Assembly: GCA_020634555.1 (NCBI GenBank)
Contig: JACKBK010000047.1
Location: 1 to 22,567, forward strand
Length of the DNA: 22,567 nt
DNA from: Caldilineae bacterium
GTDB taxonomy: Bacteria; Chloroflexota; Anaerolineae; JAAEKA01
Direction of reading: 5' to 3'
In this document: positions 1 to 8,586 of the stretch, one piece after another
How positions within the stretch are numbered: the first letter of the stretch is position 1
Layout of the letters: each line of letters opens with the position of its first letter
Program-made: the position numbers and the translations under genes
The notes under the pieces: model-generated
The model's input: only the letters and a program-made list of their open reading frames with translations
Databases searched by the model: none
What the model was told of the DNA's origin: nothing

Positions 1-939
1 CACGTCTTCAGCGATCTGGTCGATCTGATGGTGGCGGGCGAACCGGAGATGGCATTGCCGGCCGCGGCGCGCCGTCTGCTGGCAGGCGAGGAGCGGCCGG
101 GACGGGTCATCAACCCGTACGAGCTGGCGTCGGCGGCCTACTGGCCTGCTGGCCTGCTGGCAGACCTGAACTCGCTGCCTCTTCCCGCCTGGGACATCTT
201 CGACGGCGTAGCCTACCCCTTCCTGACCATCCTCAGCAGCCGCGGCTGTCCGGCCGGCTGCGGGTTTTGCCCGTATGTCGCCGCGCAGGGTCTCGAACAT
301 CGCATCCAGTCGCCCGCCCGCACCGCCAACGAGATGGCTTTTCTGGCGCAGGACATGAACGCACGGCGAGTCATGTTCCGCGATCCGGTCTTCGCGCGCG
401 ACCGCAGCCGGGTACTGGCGCTTAGCTCGGAGCTGCTGCGGCTGGCGTTGCCGGTGTCGTGGGAGTGCGAAAGCCGGGCGGAGCACTTCGACACGCAACT
501 CCTGAGTTCGCTGCACGCCGCCGGCTGCGATACGGTCAAGATCGGCCTCGAAAGCGGTGACCCGGAGCTGCTGGCCGCCATCGGCCGCGTGCGCGACGAG
601 GCCGACGGGCGGGCGTATCTGGAGCAGGTGACGGCGGTCGTGGCAGCGTGCCGGCAGATCGGCATCACCTGCCGCGTGTTTGTCATGGTCGGCCTGCCGG
701 ACCAGTCGCCGCAGTCGGTGGCGCGCACCGCTGACTTCCTGCGCCAACTGCGTCCTGCCCGGCTGCACGTCAAACACTATGGCTGGTACCCCGGCGTGGC
801 GCTGTCCCACGGCGGCGATGATGACTGGACAGCCGCGGCGGCTCAGCTGCGCGCGGCCGCCAGCCCCCCGGACTCGCGCTGGCGGCAGGCGGCGCGACGG
901 TTTCTGCGTCCTGCCGCGCAACGGTCCGCCGATGGCTGA
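1..939 (+). CDS. B12-binding-type radical SAM protein (5' end outside window)
   Basis: The frame is open from base 1, so the N-terminus lies off the left edge; the first Met in the window (28) is probably internal. The residues before and after it (DLVDLMVAGEPE) resemble the end of the cobalamin-binding domain of B12-dependent radical SAM enzymes. The CxxxCxxC cluster motif is RGCPAGCGFCPY (Cys codons at 247, 259 and 268). A GLESGDPELL segment follows, typical of the SAM/barrel region of this family. Such enzymes use a 4Fe-4S cluster and SAM for radical methylation or rearrangement, often of lipids, polyketides or tetrapyrroles. The stop codon overlaps the next gene by 8 nt, so the two are co-transcribed. 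The substrate cannot be read from the sequence. A lipid or hopanoid role is an inference from the neighbouring HpnA-like gene. Confidence 0.85.
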   Translation, partial: HVFSDLVDLMVAGEPEMALPAAARRLLAGEERPGRVINPYELASAAYWPAGLLADLNSLPLPAWDIFDGVAYPFLTILSSRGCPAGCGFCPYVAAQGLEHRIQSPARTANEMAFLAQDMNARRVMFRDPVFARDRSRVLALSSELLRLALPVSWECESRAEHFDTQLLSSLHAAGCDTVKIGLESGDPELLAAIGRVRDEADGRAYLEQVTAVVAACRQIGITCRVFVMVGLPDQSPQSVARTADFLRQLRPARLHVKHYGWYPGVALSHGGDDDWTAAAAQLRAAASPPDSRWRQAARRFLRPAAQRSADG

Positions 940-1849
940 GATGCACTGCGCCTTCGTCACCGGCGGCGACGGGTTTGTTGGCAGCCACGTTGTTCGACAA
1001 CTGCTGGCGCGCGGCGTCCGGGTGCGCGCGCTGACCCGCAGCGGCGCGGCCGCTACGCGCCCCGACCTGCCCGACGGCGTCGAGTGGGTGACGGGCGACC
1101 TGCTGGAGCCAGCAGGCTGGCGGGAGCAGATGCACGGCTGCGATGCCGTGTTTCACGTCGCGGCGTTCTACAGCCCGCGGCCAGCGGATGCGCCCACCAT
1201 GCACGCGATCAACGTCAGCGGGACGCGCAACGTCATGCAGGCAGCGGCAGCGTCCGGCGTCACCCGAGTTGTCCACACCAGCACAGTCGGCGTGGTGGGC
1301 CGGCCCGCCGACGGATCGCTGCCCGACGAGAACACCCCCTTCAACCTGTGGTCCACCGGCAGCGAATATGTGCGATCCAAGTGGCTGGGCGAGGCGGCGG
1401 CGCTGCTGTGGACCCGCCGCGGGCTGGACGTAGTCGTGGTGCAACCGACCGCGCCGGTGGGCGCGGGCGACACAAAACCGACGGCCACCGGACAGCGGTT
1501 CGCTGACTTCGTGGCCGGCCGGCGGCCTGATTACCCGACTGGCGGCATGAACCTCTGCCCGGTGCAGGACATCGCCGTCGGGCACATTCTGGCGGCCGAG
1601 CTGGGCCAAGCCGGACAGCGCTATATTCTGGGGCACCACGAGGGAAATCTGAGCGAGGGAGCGTTTCTGGCGCTGTTGTCGGAGGTGTCAGGGCTGCCTG
1701 TGCCGGCTGCTGCCCAACGTTCTGGCGGCAGACGCCCATCGAGCCTGACCGCTGATCCGGGCCGCGCCATCGAGGAGTTAGGGCTGCCGCAGAGCAGCCT
1801 GCGAGCGGCGTTCGCCGATGCTGTGGCCACCTACCGGAGGATTGCATGA
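932..1849 (+). CDS. NAD-dependent epimerase/dehydratase, HpnA-like
   Basis: This is a 305-residue extended short-chain dehydrogenase. The Rossmann glycine motif G-x-x-G-x-x-G is at residues 11-17 (GGDGFVG), and the catalytic YxxxK is in SEYVRSKWLGE. The segment PVGAGDTKPTATGQ and the order of conserved blocks resemble hopanoid-associated sugar epimerases (HpnA) and dihydroflavonol-reductase-like proteins, so the likely reaction is NAD(P)-dependent oxidation/reduction or epimerisation of a sugar or side chain. The frame stays open further upstream, but Met at 932 is preferred: it overlaps the previous stop (ATGGCTGA) and places the nucleotide-binding motif at the usual distance. Met at 941 is possible. 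The 3' end overlaps the next start by 4 nt (ATGA). The exact substrate is unknown. Confidence 0.88.
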   Translation: MAEMHCAFVTGGDGFVGSHVVRQLLARGVRVRALTRSGAAATRPDLPDGVEWVTGDLLEPAGWREQMHGCDAVFHVAAFYSPRPADAPTMHAINVSGTRNVMQAAAASGVTRVVHTSTVGVVGRPADGSLPDENTPFNLWSTGSEYVRSKWLGEAAALLWTRRGLDVVVVQPTAPVGAGDTKPTATGQRFADFVAGRRPDYPTGGMNLCPVQDIAVGHILAAELGQAGQRYILGHHEGNLSEGAFLALLSEVSGLPVPAAAQRSGGRRPSSLTADPGRAIEELGLPQSSLRAAFADAVATYRRIA

Positions 1850-2499
1850 CCAGTCGCTGGGCAGTGATTTGGATGCGGCGTAGCAGTCTCAGCCGCTGGG
1901 GGCGGTTTTGCATGCGTCTGGCCGCGCTGGGACAGCCGCCCTACAAGGCCCGCCGCCCGTTGGCCAGGCTTGGACGTAACGGTTACGTTGCGCCATCGGC
2001 GACGGTCTACGGCAACTCCATTACGCTGGCTGCCGGCTGCTTCATCGATGAGCGGGTGACGATCTTCCAACACTCCGGCGGCGGGCCGGTGACGCTGGCA
2101 GAACGAGTGCATCTCTACCGCGGCTGCATCGTGGAGACCGGCCCCGGCGGCAGTCTGACCATCGGCGAGGACAGCCACATCCAGCCGCGCTGCCAGTTCA
2201 CCGCCTTTGCCGGGTCGATCCGCATCGGCGCGCGTGTGCAGATCGCTCCCAACTGCTCGTTCTACCCCTACGACCACAGCTTCGCGGCCGGGGAGGAGAT
2301 CGCCGTCCAGCCGTTGCACAGCAAGGGTGGCATCATGATCGGCGACGGCGCCTGGCTGGGCGTCGGCGTCACCGTGCTGGACGGCGTGACGATCGGCGAG
2401 GGTGCGGTGGTCGGCGCCGGCGCGGTGGTCACCGAGAGCGTGCCGGCCAATGCCATCGCGGTGGGTGTGCCGGCGCGGGTGGTGGGTTTTCGGAGGTAA
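1846..2499 (+). CDS. Hexapeptide-repeat (left-handed beta-helix) acyltransferase
   Basis: The protein has 217 residues. From about residue 45 it shows imperfect hexapeptide repeats, then a C-terminal run with IGDGAWLG, VTVLDGVTIGEGAVVGAGAVV and the closing VPARVVG motif of the WcaF/CysE/maltose O-acetyltransferase group. The His in YDHSF is a candidate catalytic base. The family transfers acetyl or other acyl groups from acyl-CoA or ACP to sugars and related acceptors as a trimer. The basic N-terminal extension (residues 1-40, many Arg) is not part of the helix. The start is coupled to the epimerase stop by an ATGA overlap. This is the last gene of the three-gene operon, and its TAA stop is embedded in a heptamer array. 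The acceptor is unknown. Confidence 0.88.
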   Translation: MTSRWAVIWMRRSSLSRWGRFCMRLAALGQPPYKARRPLARLGRNGYVAPSATVYGNSITLAAGCFIDERVTIFQHSGGGPVTLAERVHLYRGCIVETGPGGSLTIGEDSHIQPRCQFTAFAGSIRIGARVQIAPNCSFYPYDHSFAAGEEIAVQPLHSKGGIMIGDGAWLGVGVTVLDGVTIGEGAVVGAGAVVTESVPANAIAVGVPARVVGFRR

Positions 2500-2569
2500 T
2501 CGGTAAACGGTGATCGGTGATCAGTGGTCGGTTTGGATCTTAACAGTGATCAAACCAAGGACCATCAAC
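2496..2569. repeat. Degenerate heptamer array A
   Basis: Five in-phase 7-mers of the type GTRAWCG/GTGATCR run from 2496 to 2530, the first containing the acyltransferase TAA. They are followed by a small imperfect hairpin (GGTTTG at 2530-2535, CAAACC at 2551-2556). A degenerate reverse-orientation block at about 2549-2569 reads GTTGATG/GTCCTTG/GTTTGAT on the other strand. Confidence 0.7.
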
Positions 2570-2581
2570 AGGTAACAGATT

Positions 2582-2800
2582 ATGAGAATAGATTACGACC
2601 CGGAAGCGGATGCCATGTACATTCAGCTACGTGAAGGCGAAATTGACGATACGTTGGAAGCAGGTAAGAATGTATTTGTGGACGTTGACGCTGCAGGCAT
2701 TCCATTGGGACTTGAGTTGCTCTTAGCGGGTCGAGCACTGTCGGCAGACAATATAACCAGTGTTACGGTCAACATCGTTCGCTCAGCACAGCCCGCTTGA
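2582..2800 (+). CDS. DUF2283 family small protein
   Basis: This 72-residue protein has the DUF2283 signature: MRIDYDPEADAMYIQL at the start, a central NVFVDVDAAGIPLGLELL and a short tail. The function is not established. Members elsewhere often sit beside DUF4258 or other toxin-antitoxin-like partners, but no partner is visible here: upstream is a repeat array and downstream is a convergent MFS gene. The coding sequence is clearly less GC-rich than its neighbours, with many AT-ending codons, which suggests a mobile accessory gene (inference). The ribosome binding site is weak (AGG about 10 nt before ATG). Confidence 0.82.
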   Translation: MRIDYDPEADAMYIQLREGEIDDTLEAGKNVFVDVDAAGIPLGLELLLAGRALSADNITSVTVNIVRSAQPA

Positions 2801-2832
2801 CGATACAGCAAGGATGCGGGTCAACACCATGC

Positions 2833-4149
2833 TCATCCCCTTCGCCAGATGTAGACCCCTGACAGCGCCCGCGCAGCCGCGGCGATGAACAGCGCGGCGG
2901 TGATTCCCACCATGTCGGCCAGCAGCGGGCCGCCCAGCGAGCCCAGCAGGATCGCCCCGTTGAGCGCCAGGTTGTACCACGCCAGGTGCGCGGGACGGTC
3001 GTCGGGGGGCGTGCGGTCAAGCACGTAGTTGGCGATGCCACCGCCGACCAGTGCCCAGGCGGCTCCGCCCAGCAGTGACACAACCATGAACAGGAAGGGG
3101 CCACGCATCACTGCCGAGATCGCCGGGTACGCAGCGAGCAGCAACACACCGGCTGCCGTGACGCGCTGGTTACCGAATCGATTAACCAGCCGGCTTAGCT
3201 GGGTGGAACCGGCAAACACCGCCAAATAAAACACAGCCTGGCTGACGCTTATCAGAGCGTCGGAGAAGTTCAGGTCGTTGACCCACACCAACGGAAAAAG
3301 GGGAATCGCCAGATATTGCGCCAGGTGAAAGGCAAACAGACCAAATAGAACTGCACCATAGGGGCCGGCCAGGATCTCGAAACGCAATAGATTGCGTACC
3401 CGCGCCTTGCTTACCAGAAAGCGCAGTCCAACGCTGGTGCGCAGGCCGCTCACCGCGCCGCGCAGCCGCCCCGGTGATGCCAGGTCGCCCAGGTTGCGCC
3501 AGTTGCTGGGGTTCTCAGCCGGCTCGCCGACCGGTTGCACGAAAGCCAGATGTACGCTGCTCATGATCGCGCCGAGCAAGCCCAGGGCGAAGACGATCTG
3601 GTAGTTGAGGGGAAACGCCACCCGCGCCAGAATCTGGCCAGACAGGAGGGTCGCGGCGATGAACGCGATCGACAGCACCGCGTTGCGGATGCCGGTAACA
3701 TGGCCGCGCCACTCGGTCGGCACCGCCTCAGCGAACAGGGCGTTGAACCCCACCGACAGCGCCGTGCCGGGGATCGTCATCAGCAGCGTCACCAGCACGA
3801 ACGCCCAAAGCTGGCCTTGCGGCAGGAACAGCCACGGGATCACCACCCAGATCAGGTAGAAGAAGCGGTTGAACACCGACGACCAGAAGACCGCCGGGCC
3901 GATGGGCCGGCTTTCCAGCCAGCGGCCGGTGGGCAACGTGAACATCAGGTTGATCACCGCCGGGCCGGCCGTCAGCATACCGACCATGAACGGGTTGGCG
4001 CCCAGGCGCGTCGCATAGACGGTCAGGAACGCGATCGCGCTGCCGCTGAGCACACCGAACCAGGCGATATCCCAGTACAGGTGGCGAAAGACGGAACGAT
4101 ATTCAGAAGGCACCGGCTGTGACCGGCGCATAAGAGCATAGGTGGCCAT
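2833..4149 (-). CDS. MFS transporter
   Basis: This is a 438-residue polytopic membrane protein with about 11-12 hydrophobic segments, in two halves separated by a cytoplasmic loop near residues 205-235. The first half begins YWDIAWFGVLSGSAIAFL and has the loop-2/3 region LPTGRWLESRP, matching major facilitator superfamily proteins of about 400-440 residues. The substrate cannot be predicted from the sequence. The gene is convergent with the DUF2283 gene (32-nt gap) and lies downstream of mreB, but an intrinsic terminator ends only a few bases before this ATG. There is no clear Shine-Dalgarno sequence at 4149 or at the alternative Met at 4131, so the exact start is uncertain. Confidence 0.85.
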   Translation of the reverse strand: MATYALMRRSQPVPSEYRSVFRHLYWDIAWFGVLSGSAIAFLTVYATRLGANPFMVGMLTAGPAVINLMFTLPTGRWLESRPIGPAVFWSSVFNRFFYLIWVVIPWLFLPQGQLWAFVLVTLLMTIPGTALSVGFNALFAEAVPTEWRGHVTGIRNAVLSIAFIAATLLSGQILARVAFPLNYQIVFALGLLGAIMSSVHLAFVQPVGEPAENPSNWRNLGDLASPGRLRGAVSGLRTSVGLRFLVSKARVRNLLRFEILAGPYGAVLFGLFAFHLAQYLAIPLFPLVWVNDLNFSDALISVSQAVFYLAVFAGSTQLSRLVNRFGNQRVTAAGVLLLAAYPAISAVMRGPFLFMVVSLLGGAAWALVGGGIANYVLDRTPPDDRPAHLAWYNLALNGAILLGSLGGPLLADMVGITAALFIAAAARALSGVYIWRRG

Positions 4150-4151
4150 GG

Positions 4152-4193
4152 CAATAAGAAAGGCCGCCGGGAAGGTCGTCTTCCTGGCGGCCT
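4152..4193 (-). terminator. Intrinsic terminator after mreB, abutting MFS start
   Basis: On the minus strand a 14-bp stem with one mismatch (arms 4180-4193 and 4161-4174) and a 5-nt loop is followed by the T-rich stretch TTCTTATTG. It lies 136 nt after the mreB stop and its tail ends about 2 nt before the MFS ATG. It could be a plain terminator or an attenuator for the transporter gene. Confidence 0.6.
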
Positions 4194-4261
4194 GGCTATT
4201 TTCACAGATCGATGAAGAGCAGTCTATTCAACTCTAAAACGTGGCCGGCAAACTCCTCTGT

Positions 4262-4296
4262 ACGTTTCACGTTTCACCCATCACGTTTCACCCCGC
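4262..4296. repeat. Heptamer array B (GTGAAAC family)
   Basis: Five 7-nt units lie in phase between mreB and the MFS gene. On the minus (sense) strand three are exact GTGAAAC-type units and two are degenerate (GTGATGG and a GC-rich unit). They belong to the same family as the second block at 13100-13134. No inverted partner block is evident here. Confidence 0.65.
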
Positions 4297-4328
4297 AACC
4301 TTGTTCATCGTAAGGTCAGCTACTCGAA

Positions 4329-5333
<1,005 letters not shown>

Positions 5334-5336
5334 AGT

Positions 5337-5343
5337 TATCTCC
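5337..5343 (-). promoter_or_regulatory. mreB ribosome binding site
   Basis: GGAGATA lies just upstream of the TTG start at 5333 and supports that start over ATG codons further upstream, which lack such a site. Confidence 0.6.
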
Positions 5344-5365
5344 GTGAAATGAATCGTTACAGCGC

Positions 5366-5452
5366 GGGACTTCGGAAGTCGCCTGCCGGTGGTAAGTTCG
5401 CTCATCCGCACGCCACGCTGCTTTTCTGGGTGGCGGCGACTTCCGAAGTCCC
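5366..5452. repeat. 18-bp perfect inverted repeat in mreB leader
   Basis: The arms at 5366-5383 and 5435-5452 are exact reverse complements (GGGACTTCGGAAGTCGCC and its complement), separated by 51 nt. Each arm is itself built on the palindrome ACTTCGGAAGT or ACTTCCGAAGT. The element would form a stem-loop in the predicted mreB 5' leader. It could be a small non-autonomous palindromic element or a regulatory structure. Confidence 0.75.
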
Positions 5453-5470
5453 GGTGCGCTAGCTCTCGCC

Positions 5471-5498
5471 AGTATAACGAAAACGGGGCCAGAGGCAA
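5471..5498 (-). promoter_or_regulatory. Candidate mreB promoter overlapping the atp terminator
   Basis: On the minus strand, TTGCCT (5493-5498) and TATACT (5471-5476) are separated by 16 nt, close to a sigma70 consensus. The -35 box lies in the terminator loop and the spacer in its 3' arm and T-tract. The leader to mreB would be about 130 nt and would contain the 18-bp inverted repeat. Confidence 0.4.
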
Positions 5499-5517
5499 AA
5501 CCGCCACCTGGCCCCGT
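5475..5517 (-). terminator. Intrinsic terminator of the ATP synthase operon
   Basis: A perfect 10-bp GC-rich stem (ACGGGGCCAG at 5483-5492 on the plus strand, complement at 5508-5517) is followed on the minus strand by TTTTCGTTAT. It starts 28 nt after the atpC stop. Confidence 0.8.
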
Positions 5518-5544
5518 CAGAAGTCAGTTGTGGGCGCGCTGCCG

Positions 5545-6009
5545 CTATTCTTCGATCTCGCCTGGGCGCGGCACAGGGCCGCGGACAGGGGCTCGGCGCC
5601 GGCGCTCGGCCACTTTGAGGCGCACCTTGGAGCGGCGCAGCGCTTGCTCCATCAGCCGGTAGCGTTCTTCGCTGTCGCCAACGCTCTCAGACAGCAGGTG
5701 CTCCGCCCGTCGCCGGGCTTCCTGAGCGCGCTGGATGTCGATCTCTTCGGCTTCTTCACCGGAGCGCGCCAACAGGATCACCTTGTCCGGGCGCACCTCC
5801 ATGAAGCCGCCGCCGACGGCGTAGAAACGGTCAGGGTGTCCTTCTTTTCTGACGACCAACTCACCGGGTTCGATGACGGCCATCAGCGGCGCGTGGCGCG
5901 GCAGAATTCCCAACACGCCGGATGCACCGGGCGCGACGACCATGGTTACGTCGTCCTGGATGATGATGCGCTCCTGCGCAATAAACTCAAAGCGCATGGT
6001 GTCAGCCAT
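5545..6009 (-). CDS. atpC: F1 ATP synthase epsilon subunit
   Basis: Epsilon couples the c-ring to gamma in the central stalk and can inhibit ATP hydrolysis. The 154-residue protein has the N-terminal beta-sandwich (FEFIAQERIIIQDDV, GVLGILPRHAPLMAVIEPGEL, FYAVGGGFMEV) and a charged C-terminal helical domain (about residues 90-140). The Arg/Pro-rich tail past residue 135 is somewhat longer than in the E. coli protein (139 aa). It is the last gene of the operon. The 49-nt gap to atpD holds a heptamer array, and the terminator follows closely. Confidence 0.95.
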   Translation of the reverse strand: MADTMRFEFIAQERIIIQDDVTMVVAPGASGVLGILPRHAPLMAVIEPGELVVRKEGHPDRFYAVGGGFMEVRPDKVILLARSGEEAEEIDIQRAQEARRRAEHLLSESVGDSEERYRLMEQALRRSKVRLKVAERRRRAPVRGPVPRPGEIEE

Positions 6010-6021
6010 GTGTTGCCTCCG

Positions 6022-6058
6022 CTGATCGGTGATCGGTATCCGTTGAACTGTTTACCGA

Positions 6059-6063
<5 letters not shown>
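6022..6063. repeat. Heptamer array C (atpD-atpC junction)
   Basis: There are six 7-nt steps: three of GTGATCG type on the plus strand (6022-6042), one divergent unit, and two of GTTTACC/GATTACC type (6050-6063), which are the reverse complement of the same family. The atpD stop codon (6059-6061) lies inside the last unit. The blocks are in inverted orientation and could pair in RNA. Confidence 0.7.
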
Positions 6064-7483
<1,420 letters not shown>

Positions 7484-7504
7484 AAATGCGTCCTCCGCGT
7501 TTCG

Positions 7505-7584
7505 GTGATCAGTAATCGGAATGCGATCACTTAGCAAACATGCATTTCCGGTACTGTTTACCGTTCACCGTTTACTGATTACTG
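7505..7584. repeat. Heptamer array D (atpG-atpD junction)
   Basis: The plus strand shows GTGATCA/GTAATCG/GAATGCG units (7505-7525), a 31-nt spacer, then four in-phase units of TTTACCG/TTCACCG/TTTACTG/ATTACTG type (7557-7584), which are the inverse orientation. The second block ends 1 nt from the atpG stop (7586-7588). CAGTAATC at 7510-7517 can pair exactly with GATTACTG at 7577-7584. Confidence 0.75.
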
Positions 7585-7585
7585 G

Positions 7586-8500
7586 TTAAGCAGCCAGCGC
7601 GTTGGCGCCGGCGGCGATGTCAAGCAGTTCCTTGGTAATCTTTTCCTGACGGGCCTTGTTGTAGCTCAACGTCAGGTCTGCAATCAAATCGTTGGCGGCG
7701 TCGGTGGCGTTGCGCATTGCCACCATGCGAGCCGCGTGTTCGCTGGCAATGGACTCGTAAAGACCTTGCAGAATCTGCAACTCAGTCACGTTGTAGAGCA
7801 CCATGTTCAGCACAGTCTGGGCGTCCGGCTCGAAGATGTAGTCGGGCGCCATGGGAACGGTTGGCTCACTGGGAACAATCGGCAGAAGCTGGCGGATCAC
7901 AGGCTCCTGGTTGAGGACCGTGTGAAAATCGGTGTAGGCCAGATAGACTGCATCGCAGAACTGCTCCGTGAAATCCTCGATCACAACCCGGGCAATGGGC
8001 GCAACTGAGTTGATGTCGGCACCGGTTGCCTTGGTAGCGCGCACATCCAGCGCATCGCTGACCGGCTGATCGCCGATGTTGATGAAGGTTGCGCGAATGG
8101 GGGGGCCATAGCGGGCCATCCAGTCGCGGCCCTTCTTGCCAACCGTCACTACGGTAACTTCCTTGCCCTCGTTCTGCCACTGGCGGATGCGGCGGGTGGC
8201 GTGCGAGATGATCGCGCTGTTCAACCCGCCGGCCAGGCCGCGGTCCGCTGTGATCAGCACCAGGCTGATCTTGTTGACCTCGCGCGACTGGAGCAATGGT
8301 TGCAGGTCAGACTGGCTTTGGCGCAGGCGTGCCAGGTAGGTCAGCACCTCCCAAGCCCGGTCGGCATAGGGACGGGTTGCCTCAACCTGCGCCTGGGCGC
8401 GGCGCATTTTGGAGGCTGAGACGGCCTCCATGGCCCGTGTGACCTTGGCGATGTTCTTGACGCTGCGTATGCGTCGCCTGATTTCGCGATCGGCTGCCAT
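7586..8500 (-). CDS. atpG: F1 ATP synthase gamma subunit (rotor shaft)
   Basis: Gamma is the rotating coiled-coil shaft inside the alpha3beta3 ring. The 304-residue protein has the N-terminal helix signature REIRRRIRSVKNIAKVTRAMEAVSASKMRRAQ, the central ITADRGLAGGLNSAI, and the C-terminal helix RMVAMRNATDAANDLIADLTL ending in a YNKARQEKITKELLDI block. It is slightly longer than typical (about 285-295). It starts at ATG 8500 with AGGAAAG upstream. The upstream gene is the inserted lipoprotein instead of atpA. The 86-nt gap to it contains a short perfect palindrome (GACCGG-GCG-CCGGTC, 8561-8575) without a T-tract. Confidence 0.97.
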   Translation of the reverse strand: MAADREIRRRIRSVKNIAKVTRAMEAVSASKMRRAQAQVEATRPYADRAWEVLTYLARLRQSQSDLQPLLQSREVNKISLVLITADRGLAGGLNSAIISHATRRIRQWQNEGKEVTVVTVGKKGRDWMARYGPPIRATFINIGDQPVSDALDVRATKATGADINSVAPIARVVIEDFTEQFCDAVYLAYTDFHTVLNQEPVIRQLLPIVPSEPTVPMAPDYIFEPDAQTVLNMVLYNVTELQILQGLYESIASEHAARMVAMRNATDAANDLIADLTLSYNKARQEKITKELLDIAAGANALAA

Positions 8501-8586
8501 GGATCAATTCTTTCCTAGTTGGCGGGGGTAACTCTGTAGCGTTCCGGCTGGTCTCCAGTTGACCGGGCGCCGGTCGTCTGTTGTCA

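Noticed and set aside
770..1639. Minus-strand 289-codon frame opposite the epimerase
   Set aside because: The plus strand encodes a clear SDR protein with motifs; the minus frame is low-complexity.
5334..5507. N-terminal extension of MreB from the in-frame ATG at 5507
   Set aside because: The extension lies over an inverted repeat, the predicted promoter and the atp terminator, and homologues start at the TTG position.
7505..7584. Heptamer arrays as a CRISPR array
   Set aside because: Units are 7 nt, degenerate and contiguous, with no unique spacers of about 30 nt and no cas genes.
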